Below are positions 48,911 to 59,700 of a stretch of DNA of 64,000 nucleotides, piece after piece (position 1 is the stretch's first letter; every line of letters begins with the position of its first letter). The DNA is from Phoronis australis (taxonomy: Eukaryota > Phoronida > Phoronidae): positions 425,468 through 489,467 of the forward strand of contig NMRA01000099.1 of NCBI GenBank assembly GCA_002633005.1, in the 5' to 3' direction. Under the pieces are notes generated by a model. That model saw nothing but the letters and a program-made list of their open reading frames with translations, searched no databases and was not told the origin of the DNA. Made by a program: the position numbers and the translations under genes.

Positions 48911-49321
48911 TTAGGCTGCGGCCAATTTGCACTGCCAAAATATTAAAATTTTGGGGTAGGCCAAGTTTGGGAGCATTTTGTTGGTGGGCATTGCATGTAA
49001 GCTCAGTGAATGTGATTTGTTTGTATTTGTGAACATGCTGAGAATAAAAAAGGTCACTTTCTCGGCTGTAGCTGCACTCTTCTTCAAGATGGCGGCCCCC
49101 GGTTGCAATTGTGCATTGCTGAGCAGCGACTGAGAAATTGGCTGCGATTTTAGGTAGCCCTCAAACATGCCAGAATTGCCAAAAAAACTAGTCCGTTGAC
49201 AGTACTTTTGGGCCACATTTTCGGAATCTTTAGGAAATTTGCTTTCAGAATCTATTATTGGTTTTAGTCGTGCATCGGCAGGGAAGTGGTGTTTTTGGGG
49301 TGAAAAGTGCCGATTTTGCAC
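48911..49321 (-). other. 136-codon open frame, unassigned
   Basis: The frame carries no recognised domain and its codon use is not clearly coding. On the plus strand the same stretch holds CAAGATGGCGGCCC at about 49086, a strong YY1-like motif. A gene call is not justified, and the frame is recorded because it is long for this region. Confidence 0.15.
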
Positions 49322-49542
49322 TTTTTGCCCTTATTTTTCTTAGGCTAGCTTGGTTTTCAGTGGGATTGAAAGGGTCAAAAATACAAGACAGAATAAAGTT
49401 TCTGCGCTCATCTGCAGGGCTTTTTATGTGAAATAACTGAAAACATGTCATTCTTTGCATCCTGTTTTTGACAGAGTGAAGAAAAGGTGACAAATCAAGT
49501 GATGTGGGTTTTGCTGGGCAAAACCCCGTGAGAACTGGCGTG

Positions 49543-49683
49543 CGTTCAGTAGACGCTAGGACCTACGCTAGGACCTAGCTAAAAGCTAGTCAATGTCACG
49601 TGTTCTGATTTATAATACACGGCAATATCTCACGTAATCTCGCGAAGTCTTGCTTTTTAGCGAGGTCCTAGCGTTGCTGAACG
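49543..49683. mobile_element. Short palindromic MITE, family E, intact copy (141 bp)
   Basis: Left end CGTTCAGTAGACGCTAGGAC and right end reversed CGTTCAGCAACGCTAGGACC form terminal inverted repeats that continue into 'ctagctaaaagc'. The centre carries cacgtg and 'aatatctcacgtaatctcgc'. Other copies lie at 48612-48730, 63173-63310 and, partly, 36835-36935. The element has no coding capacity. Confidence 0.85.
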
Positions 49684-49689
49684 GGAGGC

Positions 49690-51300
49690 TTCTCTGTGCC
49701 TCCTAAACAAAGCGGAAGTTGACATTGCGAGTCCAACCTAGATATTAAATCTTAAAAATGTGTCAACAATTAACCACAGAGACGTAATAAAATGCATTAG
49801 AGAAAAAGTTAGTGCACCAAAGAGTTGTCTGACAAAAGAGTATATTTTTTCAGAAAACTACAGGTTCGAAACATGCAAAGTAAATATGACCGAATTGCGG
49901 CGATCGTAGTGTTACGGATTCTGAGGTATTATGCTGAATGCAGGGTTACGTTTCGTCTTGCAAATTATTGATAAAAATGCTTTCTACACGAACAAGGTCA
50001 CCTGCTCGTATTGTTGACGAGTTGAAGATATATTCGACAGACGGTGGCGGCTCATAGCATTTTGCTGTCATGTGCAGTTAGTCATATCTGGTTTATTTCG
50101 TTGATCAAGTATATTAACATCAAGCATAGCCTGATCCTGGTGAGGTAGGGACTACTGGGATTAACAGTTGATTTGTCATTGATCTGAAAGAATAATTGAT
50201 GTTATTCAATATATTTTTTATTAAAATAAAAACCAGGCTCGTAACTGAAAATAATTTTTTTGACCAATTCTGCTTTCTTATGCCTATTTCATGTTTTAGG
50301 TTTCAAATCAATCTGTACCAAGTTGAATTTTAAAATTAAAACACCTAATTCGAGTCGTTCGTCCAAAGCATAACCTCGTCTTAGAACTCAATTTCAGTTA
50401 ACTGGACAGAGCAATTATAGTTATCATGTTCCTCCAGGAGCCTCGTTCATCCGAGGGGAAAGGTGCCAGCGCCTTCTGAAAGGGGATTTTTTCGCCGAGT
50501 AAGGGAAAATTTACCTCCCGATCACCATCAATAGCACCCCCGCCCTGTTGCAAGCTCTCATAGGCTCTGTCTCATTTTAAAGTAGCATTTTGTGCTCTTT
50601 CAAATTGTCACCTGTGTGGTTACAGGTGATTTGAACTTCAGAGAGAAATATTTAATCACTGGAGGAATTTTTAGGTCTCGTGGGGGGAATTTCGCGTGAT
50701 TTTTCAATATTTTTGAGAGGGGAATAGGGCCGACATTCGGCCTCAAAATCGAGGGATTGAGGGCCATGTTCTTTTTGGAATGAAAAATGTAGTCATGAAC
50801 ATGCAGCCTGGCTGGCCGAAGATTCTCAAGTCGTTGCTATGACGCTTGACTATCGAGACTGCGACAAAATATGAACTTTTCGAAAACATTTATAAATTTT
50901 ACACGGACGTATTTTCCTTCGTCGCGACGTATGGCAACGACCCCGGACGCTTCCTAATCTCAACGTCCTTAGGGATTGTAAAGCAGACAGTTGAGTGTCC
51001 CTATTTTTTCTAGCCGTTCGATCGAGCAACGCGAAATACAACTATGCCGATGAGCTAACAGAGCTATCGTAGCGTCGGCGTGAATTAGGTCTATAAACGA
51101 TCTACCTGAGAGGTTTACTACGGGGAACACTTTTCGACTTGGAATTCATGCAGTAAGAAAACGGCTCGAAACCGACGATGTCTATGGTATGTCAAAGGCT
51201 TAGTGTCGCAAATGTTTAGCCTTCATCTACCCCAGCCAGACACCAGTTTATCGAATTTAACATTTGAAGACAATTTAATACGAAAGATAGGTCACGCCTA
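49690..51300. other. Intergenic, no supported gene
   Basis: A+T-rich to about 50400, then a block with 'gaggggaaaggtgccagcgc' and 'ggggggaatttcgcgtgatt' phrases similar in wording to stretches near 26.65 and 35.25 kb. I see no exon or bounded element. Confidence 0.45.
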
Positions 51301-51330
51301 TCAAACTGTATAACCACCAGGTGACGTAAG

Positions 51331-51620
51331 CAGCCGTCTCAGCCTCGTTGGTTCCCTGCCAGATGCAGGGAACCAGCCGTCTCAGCCAGCCAACGGTCAT
51401 GGACTGGATCCGTCGGCATAAATATTTAAACTTAATCCTTAGATCATCTGTGTTTTGTTGCTGCATTACGTCGAAAGCATTGTTCATAGAAATGTGACGC
51501 GTGGTACTGTGTCCCCATTGTTGTTGTCTAGCATGCTTGTGACTTTTATGCAACCCGAGGCCACTCGCTTGGCTGGTTCCCTGCGTGCCTAGCCAGCGTG
51601 CTGGCTACCATGCACCTAGC
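51331..51620. repeat. Hairpin-rich sequence related to the ends of the 52.9-kb transposon
   Basis: A perfect hairpin GGTTCCCTGC-cagat-GCAGGGAACC lies at 51350-51374, flanked by two direct copies of cagccgtctcagcc. At 51571-51606, GGCTGGTTCCCTGCGTGCCT leads into agccagcgtgctggct, itself a palindrome. The same words form the terminal repeats at 52903-53503, so these are probably degraded ends of relatives. Confidence 0.65.
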
Positions 51621-51749
51621 GGCAGGGCAGTCGGGCTCGCTGGCAATTGCCCTGACGCTCAGAAATTGCACTCATTACCAGCGGTACTAGCTTAATGTAC
51701 TGAACATATGAGACAGGATCATTACATGGGCGCACCCAGCCTTTAATAT

Positions 51750-51791
51750 GGGGGGGGGGGCTCGAATTTCTGNGCCCCCCCCCCCCCCCCC
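51750..51791. other. G-run / N / C-run, probable assembly artefact
   Basis: A run of about 11 G is separated from a run of about 17 C by 14 bases that include an N at 51773. Complementary homopolymers around an N suggest two reads joined in opposite orientation or an unresolved repeat. Confidence 0.7.
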
Positions 51792-52447
51792 TGGGAGCGC
51801 GCATGGATTAATAATTATGCGGAATGTGGGACAAGCAAATTGCCAGTTTGACATAGTAAATAGTTGAACACGAAGGGATTACTATTGATCCCTGACAAAT
51901 CTCGGTAACAATACCAGTAAGCGTTCAATTACAAAGAATAATTCACAAAGACGAGATGGATTTGCGGCTTTGGTTAATGATATCAAATGGCACTTCCTCA
52001 TTACTTACTGTCAAAGACAAAGGGACGTTGACTCGCTCTCTAGATTTACTGCCAGCCGGCAACTCAACCCTGCTTGGAAGTACCCAACTGTTTTACTTTA
52101 TTATTGCTTAAATGTGCGAAAACGTAAGTCAGGAAACGGGCTTTAACTACGATAACTTACTTTTCAGTGTTTGTTATAAATATGCAAATCATATGTCAAC
52201 TGACCTAGGTCGCGACATTGTTAAAAAACACACGGCTGGCAACGGACGGAACTTCATCATGCCAGGATAGAAAATTTTCATCCCGCGAGATCACGTGCCC
52301 ATTCCCTATCCGACAATGACGTCGGGTGTCTCCAATACTAGGCCACATTGACTGAAGTCGGATGTGTCTAAAAGGCCAAGTGGACACTGCTTTCCGTTGT
52401 AAAGAGTGGAAGAGATAAAAGAAAGTCAACCTCATTCAGTCAGTCAG

Positions 52448-52478
52448 GATAATATGACTGCCCGGCAGTCATATTATC
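52448..52478. repeat. Perfect hairpin, 15-bp arms with 1-bp centre
   Basis: GATAATATGACTGCC and GGCAGTCATATTATC flank a single C. The context is not recognised as a terminator or regulatory RNA. It lies 425 bp left of the 601-bp transposon. Confidence 0.9.
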
Positions 52479-52892
52479 GTGATTGAGGCATTGTTGAAGG
52501 CTTAGCCCACCACAGACATCTTATACTATAGACCGGCCGCACGCGCTACTGCAGCTGACAACTTGAAGCCATATTGGAGAGTATCTACTAGTCACGTGAC
52601 ACAGCTAATCGCCATGTTAACAAACGGATTGTTCTTTTCAAAGCGCGATATCTAACAAATAAAGAGGCGGAAGAGTGTGATTTTTTCCAGAAACATCATA
52701 AAAAACATGTGATGTCGCACTTACATGCATTTTTAAGAGTCAATCAATCGATAGGGAAAATATAAAACTAATAGATCGCAGGCAGTGGCAGATTGTCGAA
52801 TTGTCCGAGTGGCTGCAGGTGATGTCTATATGGTACTCATTCATCCTAGGCTTTACCGCAAACAGGTGGCATTTTGCACCAATCACGTGGTT

Positions 52893-52902
52893 TGTCACTT
52901 TA
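52893..52902 (+). repeat. Target-site duplication (left), TGTCACTTTA
   Basis: Ten bases directly outside the left terminal repeat, identical to 53504-53513. Confidence 0.93.
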
Positions 52903-53503
52903 CTCGCTGGTTCCCTGCGTGCCGCTAGGTGGGACGGTAGCCGCGCCAGCACGCAGGTATCACTTAATTTTCCTCGGTAATTTTTTTACACCGGTGTTTC
53001 TGATTGGCTAATCGAATTCTCAACAGGCAGCGCTATACGCAAACAAACTGGCATGACTGATGGACTGAAGTGTAAATGTGGTCTGTTGTACAGACAAACC
53101 GGTGCTTCTTAGTAAAATTTATGTTCAGGAAATGTGAAGCCTAGAAATTGTGGCGCCTTTTCGGAATGCATCTCTCTACTGTCGATGACTCAGTTTTGTT
53201 TACGATAGCGTCCTGTATTCATACAGTATAACACATCGGTTAAATCGGCCAGATATGTGTATATTGTACACTGTATGTGCTTCAAGCACGCGGCTATTAA
53301 CATCACTGCAGAAACGAAATAGTTGCTGCGACGCCACTTGCGTCAGTGACAAGGCTAAAAATGATCGTCCACAGTCCGCCATTTTTTCAGGGTGTTGTAA
53401 AGCTAACCAATGACTGCCGAGGTTATATCGACCAATGCTAAAGCGCGTGCCACTGCGTGATACCTGCGTGCTGGCTGGGCTAAGCACGCAGGGAACCAGC
53501 GAG
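52903..53503. mobile_element. Non-autonomous DNA transposon, 601 bp, perfect 20-bp TIRs and 10-bp TSD
   Basis: Left end 52903-52922 is CTCGCTGGTTCCCTGCGTGC and the right end 53484-53503 is its exact reverse complement. A second matched block, gccagcacgcaggtatcac, lies at 52945-52963 and, inverted, at 53457-53475. Within each end the words CCTGCGTGC and GCACGCAGG face each other, so each end can fold into its own hairpin. The flanking 10-bp duplication TGTCACTTTA is perfect. Target duplications of 9-11 bp are typical of Mutator-like elements, so a MULE-related MITE is likely (inference). The inside has only short frames. The perfect duplication suggests recent insertion. Confidence 0.93.
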
Positions 53504-53513
53504 TGTCACTTTA
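53504..53513 (+). repeat. Target-site duplication (right), TGTCACTTTA
   Basis: Identical to 52893-52902, directly outside the right terminal repeat. Confidence 0.93.
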
Positions 53514-53519
53514 TCGCTA

Positions 53520-54900
53520 AGAGGTGTCAGTGCTGTGCGTGACTGTGCGTGAACTTGGAATTGAATATTCGTTTTGGCAATCAGCCTGACGGTTGAATTT
53601 TTTTGTTCAGTGTAAAGAATTTTGTAATTTTTGGCCACACAATCACCCATTTTGACCGTTTCCGTATCTTGTGTCAAAGAAAACAGCAGACTGGTTAAAA
53701 TTTTTGTCATTTTATTATGTGATTTAATTTAGTGCAGTGCAAATTTGTATCAATTTAAACGTGATTACTTGAGTGAACTTGTCAAGTATCTTCGTGTACA
53801 AAAAACTTACAAACTATAGTGAACACTAAGTCTGAAATACTACAATTTACCACACTACGAAAATACGATTCTAATAAACTATTAATGAAAGCTACTGTAA
53901 CAATCTAAAATCGTGCATAGAAAATATAAGTCCTGGATTTTTTTCCTATTTGGGTTTCCATATCTATGCCATAATTTATAAATTCAGCCTGTTATTCAAC
54001 ATTCCAATCACTTTTGAGGCCGCCATTTTGCTAGTCTACGTTAGCACACTCGCAAAACACTTTTCAAACGGTGTAATATTTATTGCAGAAACAAACACAT
54101 TGAATAGCTCGCTAAACAAATCCAGAAACCACAGGGCATAATATCTGGATTGTAGAAATTACATAGTTTATGCAAATAGAATTAAAGTAAAAAATTATAC
54201 GAAGGACTTAGAGAACATAATAAATCGCGAAAAATTCGCAAGATCTTATCACGGTGATCTCGATTTTCTCGAAAGAAACGGATCTGACCTCAACACCACT
54301 GGCGGCAAGAGCATGACCCACATGAAGGCGACATCCCGTTGCTCCCAACTTGTTCGATTCTATAGCCCAACAACAAGTTGGGAAGTTTACCCCCGTAACC
54401 AATATCTTACACGACTGATTAACTCCATTCTGGCATTGATGGTTGGAGGACCTGCGCTCTTTTGTTCGATAATTGCTCTAATCTCCGATCAGATCGTATC
54501 TAGCCTGACTGGGCTTGGCTGATAAAAATGAAAGTTAAGTTATAACATACTTGAGCTTAAACCAATAGCATTTCCGAATTCCTCGTCAAATGCTGATCAT
54601 GTTCCGTTTTCGAATCACCAAAATCGCCCAACTACATGTACAACAGAATTTAAGACAATCTATTCTGTCCAAACGGATTACCAACGCATTGGGTTCGACT
54701 CTGTTCTGAATACCCGTTCGGTAATAGCGTGCAACCACCATACGTTTCCTTTGAAGCCTGGTAGATGATTGGCCTGCTTGTTATCGGGACAAAAGACTGA
54801 GCTGGGCAGTTAACAAAAGAGCCAGATGTTATCGCACGTTCAGCACCCCTCACGTCTGGAAAAGTTACTGAAAGACAGAACGCTGTAATGCAGGCGGAGT
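53520..54900. other. Intergenic, no supported gene
   Basis: Includes an inverted pair 'cccaacttgtt..aacaagttggg' at about 54344-54381 and an AATGGCGGCC motif (reverse strand) near 54018. Open frames on both strands around 54.2-54.5 kb overlap. One has a hydrophobic stretch (LINSILALMVGGPALFCSII) but no recognised family. Confidence 0.4.
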
Positions 54901-55497
54901 ATGTATGACAGATTCGCCCCATCCAACAGACAGTTATACATTATGAATTTGTCATTAATGACAAACACTGGTGCATTCACGGTGAACGTAATAACTTCAA
55001 CATTCACATTTGCCTCTTGGAAGGCAGCTGAAAATGACCTTGTCTCAGTGCTTTACGCGCGCACGCACACTGCTGCCTACAATACCTATAGTATATATTG
55101 TCTAGTACTTCGTCGTGACCAGATTGCGAAACTAACGTGTGGACCCCAAGTTGAGTGGGACACCACGGCCAGTAGGAATATTCGCTTCCGGCGACGGATC
55201 AAGCAAACCCCTGAACTTGTGCCATGGTACTTGAATGCATGGCGGCATTTAAAATGTCGCAGTTATCAAGTGTCCCACTCAGGAACTCAGCAAAGCACTG
55301 AGGGGTCGGTAACTAACCTGCCCGCCGCATGCGGTTGGCTTTTAGACGTCGTGCGGTTCGTGATTACGTGCAGTTTTCATGGCCCGCGAACAGTTTCCTT
55401 CCATAATTTAAGAGTTTGCGAAATACAGGACAACAACGTCAAGTCATGTGACGTATTATTGATCATTGCCGGAAATCATCACCAGCCTCATTCTTGA
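54901..55497 (+). CDS. Longest open frame in the window, 198 codons, unassigned
   Basis: ATG to TGA without interruption. The product would be basic to neutral with no signal peptide, membrane segment or recognised domain. The middle is arginine-rich (NIRFRRRIKQ) and tryptophans are scattered. Codon use is mixed rather than clearly coding. In 64 kb of this composition one chance frame of this length is possible. An inverted pair GAGTGGGACAC / GTGTCCCACTC lies inside (55155 and 55269). It could be a single-exon gene, a transposon remnant or chance. Confidence 0.25.
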   Translation: MYDRFAPSNRQLYIMNLSLMTNTGAFTVNVITSTFTFASWKAAENDLVSVLYARTHTAAYNTYSIYCLVLRRDQIAKLTCGPQVEWDTTASRNIRFRRRIKQTPELVPWYLNAWRHLKCRSYQVSHSGTQQSTEGSVTNLPAACGWLLDVVRFVITCSFHGPRTVSFHNLRVCEIQDNNVKSCDVLLIIAGNHHQPHS

Positions 55498-55499
55498 GA

Positions 55500-55687
55500 T
55501 GACTGATTCACGGCAAATTTTTAACACAACACGAGAGTTTCAGTTGAGCAGGATGTCTACTAGTTACCGAGTTTCCACAGAAAATGCCAGTTCGTATTTA
55601 CGAAAATTTGTGTTTCGGGAACTGAAGCAGTCAAATCCTGAATATTTGTCCACCGAGGGCTTGCATTCATTGACGAGCATGCGCTAG
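55500..55687 (+). CDS. 62-codon ORF next to the 198-codon frame, unassigned
   Basis: It begins ATGACTGATTC three bases after the stop of the preceding frame and encodes MTDSRQIFNTTREFQLSRMS, TSYRVSTENASSYLRKFVFR and ELKQSNPEYLSTEGLHSLTS MR. The wording is protein-like (charged, polar) but not assigned. The close spacing could mean one broken gene with a frameshift. Confidence 0.2.
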
Positions 55688-56724
55688 GATCGTACAGGAT
55701 ACTGTTGCAATCGCTTACCTAGGAACTTCCAGAACCAATAATACATAGTCACTGGGACATTTTGGGTAATGTCAGGAAGTCTCCTAGCACTAATCACTTA
55801 CAAGGGACCTGCATTTTGAAAAACTAGTTTTTTCCACTGAATAATGATAAAAGTGGTTCTCAAGTCGAAATCTGGGATCCCTGTCGTAAGTAACTATTTC
55901 CACATTTTGTTTAATAAGATTGCAAGGAAAGCTATTGAAAATGTTAATAGAGTCCAGCCTTGCAAAGTTTTTATACACACAGGAAAGGCTTGTTTACGCC
56001 GACCGGACATACTGTTGGCGGGGATTGTCTGGGGAAAACTCCGGTACTACTTAATCGATCTTACCCATCGGTGAACCTGAATTTGTCTCGTTGGAGTGCA
56101 TTGACAAATGCCGCACAATGACACTGCGAGACACGACGTTGAGCCAGTTTTAAGTTGAGCTCGCGTTTTTATATGCAAACTTGCGTCATAGACCATTTGG
56201 CCCCGACCTTCGTCTCAAAGAGGGAAAATTCGCTTGTGGTCAACATTATTTCTCCGGAAATAAATCATTCTTTGTCATCAAAAACCACGAGGAGTTAAAT
56301 TGTCAAACGGTTACATCCCAGGTTTACAGTATATGCAGACATTCTATCCTTTTGAATGACATTACTTTTTTGAGGAGGGAGTGGGGCAATCATTGCACAT
56401 TGGCACGCTGAGTACTGAAGGTGATGTCAAAAAGCCACCTGCAAATGTGACAATTGGGATAGTTTAAGACCACGTTGTTAGGATTAACCAGGTTGCTGTT
56501 CATACCAAAAGTAGGACTGAATTCACCTTTTAAAGTTTTCGACTCCAGATTGCTGAACACTGGAATTTTCTTTTTGTTAGACCCTAGTTCCTAATCCTCC
56601 GCAAACTGTTGTCCTAACAGCAGTAAACGTTGCAAACCAGTGCAGTAAAGACTCAGACCTTTAAATCGACGACTATTACAATCATGCCCATTCATGAAAC
56701 AGTGTCTGATGCCGAAGCTACATT

Positions 56725-59700
56725 TCAGTTAGTTCGACTGCCGCTTTGGTTTGTCTCATTGGGACTGTTTTCATCTTTTTCTTGGGGTTCGATAATTTCT
56801 TGCTGAGATGACCTTTCGTTGATTATGATTTCCTCTTTTCGAAAGGAACGACGTGTCGTCAGGTCGCACGTGCTGGCCTCAAAGTTGCTCGTTGCTTCAA
56901 TAACTAAAACAGAGTGTGACGTGAGTAAGGGGATTTTTTAATTAACTTCAGTCTCACAGTGATTGATGAAATCAATAGTTTTACCACAGGCCCTTGAATT
57001 TACCTATTCGTCGTATCCACCACTGGCACTAATAATGACTACAATAAAACATAACTGCGTTACTGTTCAGTGCACAGCAATAATTTCAGAGCAAACTCGA
57101 TGTCAACGGCGAGAAAAGTGATTATCTGAGACACGATTGCAACTAAACGCTCTACTGGCGGAGCTAAATCCCACTTTATCATTGTCAAAGCCTTTTAAAG
57201 CTGCATTCCCCCTATGTAGCTGGCTAAAACGAAAATTGAATCATAGTCAAGTGACCTAATTATCGGACGTTGTGGCATATTTTGCATTATATTTAATTGA
57301 CAATACTACGATTGTTGTAAATTCTTTTATCTAATGTCCGATATTTAGGGTCCGTCCGATAATTAGGTACACTGTGTGTAAGGAACTTTACTCTCATAAA
57401 AACCGGTTTCGTAATATTCTTTACCGTGATAGGATGATACAGCGAATTACATCGAATGAAACATGCAGATATGCATAATAACTTGTAATTAACACACACC
57501 ATAGTCAACTTAATTTGAAAATATCCATGAAAATATGTCGCGGTTCACGCGAGCTTCCTTCACCGGGTGCCATTTTACGTATTCACGCGAAATCACGCCT
57601 GCTGACGAACAAATAGTCAAAAGAACACAAATCTTACAAATTCCATTGGAAATCTTCCTACGCTACTTCGCTCAGACTCGTGCTTGTTGTTGCCTAACTC
57701 GCGTGACGTAATTTGAATTTTCTGTGGTTATCGCGCGCGGTGAAAAAGTTAAAGTGAATTTGGAATTCTTCGCCAAAGTCATCTTAATTCACGTAGACAC
57801 GCTTCATCAAGAATGTGTATAGAACCAGAAAGGGTTGCTGAAGAACGTAATTATCTAAGCACTTTTTAAAGAGACAATTTTAAGTGAAAATGTAGACGAG
57901 GTGAAAACCCCTTAATATTCGGTGACCGTAATTGGGCTACCGGCCGTTTAAAATACACGGGATGATGAAATTAGTACAGAAACTGATGGGGAGTACTGTA
58001 GCCCCTGTATAGCCAGCCGAGGGGCTACATATTGCCTAGGGTAATGCGAAATGTACCGTTTTCGAATTCGCAATTTTGGGGTTTGTCAACCCCAACAAAC
58101 TCTGCCGCGGCTTTTGAGTCGCTGAAGGTTTTGATGTTCTTGTTGCATTCCTTTTACGACAAGCAAGGTTATGAAAACGATTTTATGAAAGGCTGAATTT
58201 GATTTTCGTTCTTCAGGCAGCTAGACAGGTGGAAGTGCTGCTTGAAGCGTATTCTAATTGTTAAAGTCACCGGCCTTGGTTTCAGCGAATGTCTGGCGGA
58301 TAATTAGCGATTAATCGCAAATTCACAAATACGCAGCGGATTTTGCTGATTTATACACGTAGCTCTGGTCGACGTTTCGCGAAGCCCATCCCGTCCAACA
58401 ACAATCCCAAAACTGCATTTTTCGTGCATAAAACCGACAGTGTCTCTTGGATAAAATTCCTGTGAACTGAAAATCAAATTAAGCGAGCTGGTGACTTTGT
58501 TCTGACAAACAGACTCATGCAAAGGCTTGCTACTTACAACATTACTAAAGGGTTACGTAGAGTCTCATGACAAGTTTGTGTATTTAACTAAATGCCTTCA
58601 AAACTCTTAGATAGTAAAAGCAGAAATATATAGCTGAAATCGATTATTGAGTTTATATCAATCTGTCATTATTTGGATCAGGTGGTCGCGTGTTTTAGTA
58701 CAATTTAGCCAATCGAAAGGTACATTCGTGCGAAAACTACGGCATCAAGAATATGGGTAAATTTTTTTTTGATGTAAATCAATGTGTTCCATCGAAATTG
58801 GAGCCCCGATGTAAAACGGGTATCCCGGAGTCGAAAACAGGCTCCTGCACATTCAAAACAGCTAAACAGCCAGAAAAACACGAACCAATATCTTTAAAAC
58901 AGGAACCCCGGGGATCGGACACGAAACCCGGTCAATTTTTCAAATTTTCTGAGATGTCACTAGTCTTAAACTTTGAGTTAAAACATCGTCAAGTTCTTTC
59001 CAGTTGTTTTCTGAATTTGTTTGTTGAAAACTGTTAAAGATAAAATGTAATCTATATTATATTGATATTGACTTTGTTATTTGATTTTATCGGTAAATTT
59101 TGTGCAACTTGTCTGTGGGCGAATTCCAACGTAATCTATGCACGTTGTTACCTCGGTGAATATTTAGTTGATTTCAGATTATTGAATAGTTTCTCCAAAA
59201 ATATTTTTTGGCCTGCTTAGCTGTTTGAAGGTGCAGGAATCTGTTTTCTACTCTGTGATATGTGTTTTACATCGGGGTTCCAATTTCGATAGAATACCTT
59301 GTAAATATTCAGCAAAAAATCTCAAAAAACGTTGTTACAGTAAATGATCATTTCGTTTCCGTTTTATGCAAATTTTCCTTGAACTTTTCATAGAAGTCCA
59401 ATATTTTTGATAGCCCCTCAAAAGTAGAACATTTTAAAAGTAAATCCTAAAAAGGTTTGGGAGAACAGTGCACCAACCACGGTATCGGAAAGTTTCATGT
59501 GAATACGATCAGCCGTTTCTCAGATAAGACCATGTTCCGAAGTTGGCCAAACGTGGATATTTTTCTAAAGCCCTACTAGTAGACACCTTTATTTCTCTAT
59601 GCCTGCGGTGTCATGTCGATTTACGTAACGATGACACAGAGAGCTGCGTTGTAAGCAGATGACAAAAGCGACTGTGATATTCAAGACGATCATGGCGGTC

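Noticed and set aside
54208-54522. Membrane protein exon (LINSILALMVGGPALFCSII)
   Set aside because: One hydrophobic stretch only, no receptor motif, and an equally long frame on the other strand.
58753-59037. 94-codon ORF as a gene
   Set aside because: It starts inside the left arm of a foldback element and its peptide reflects the repeat.
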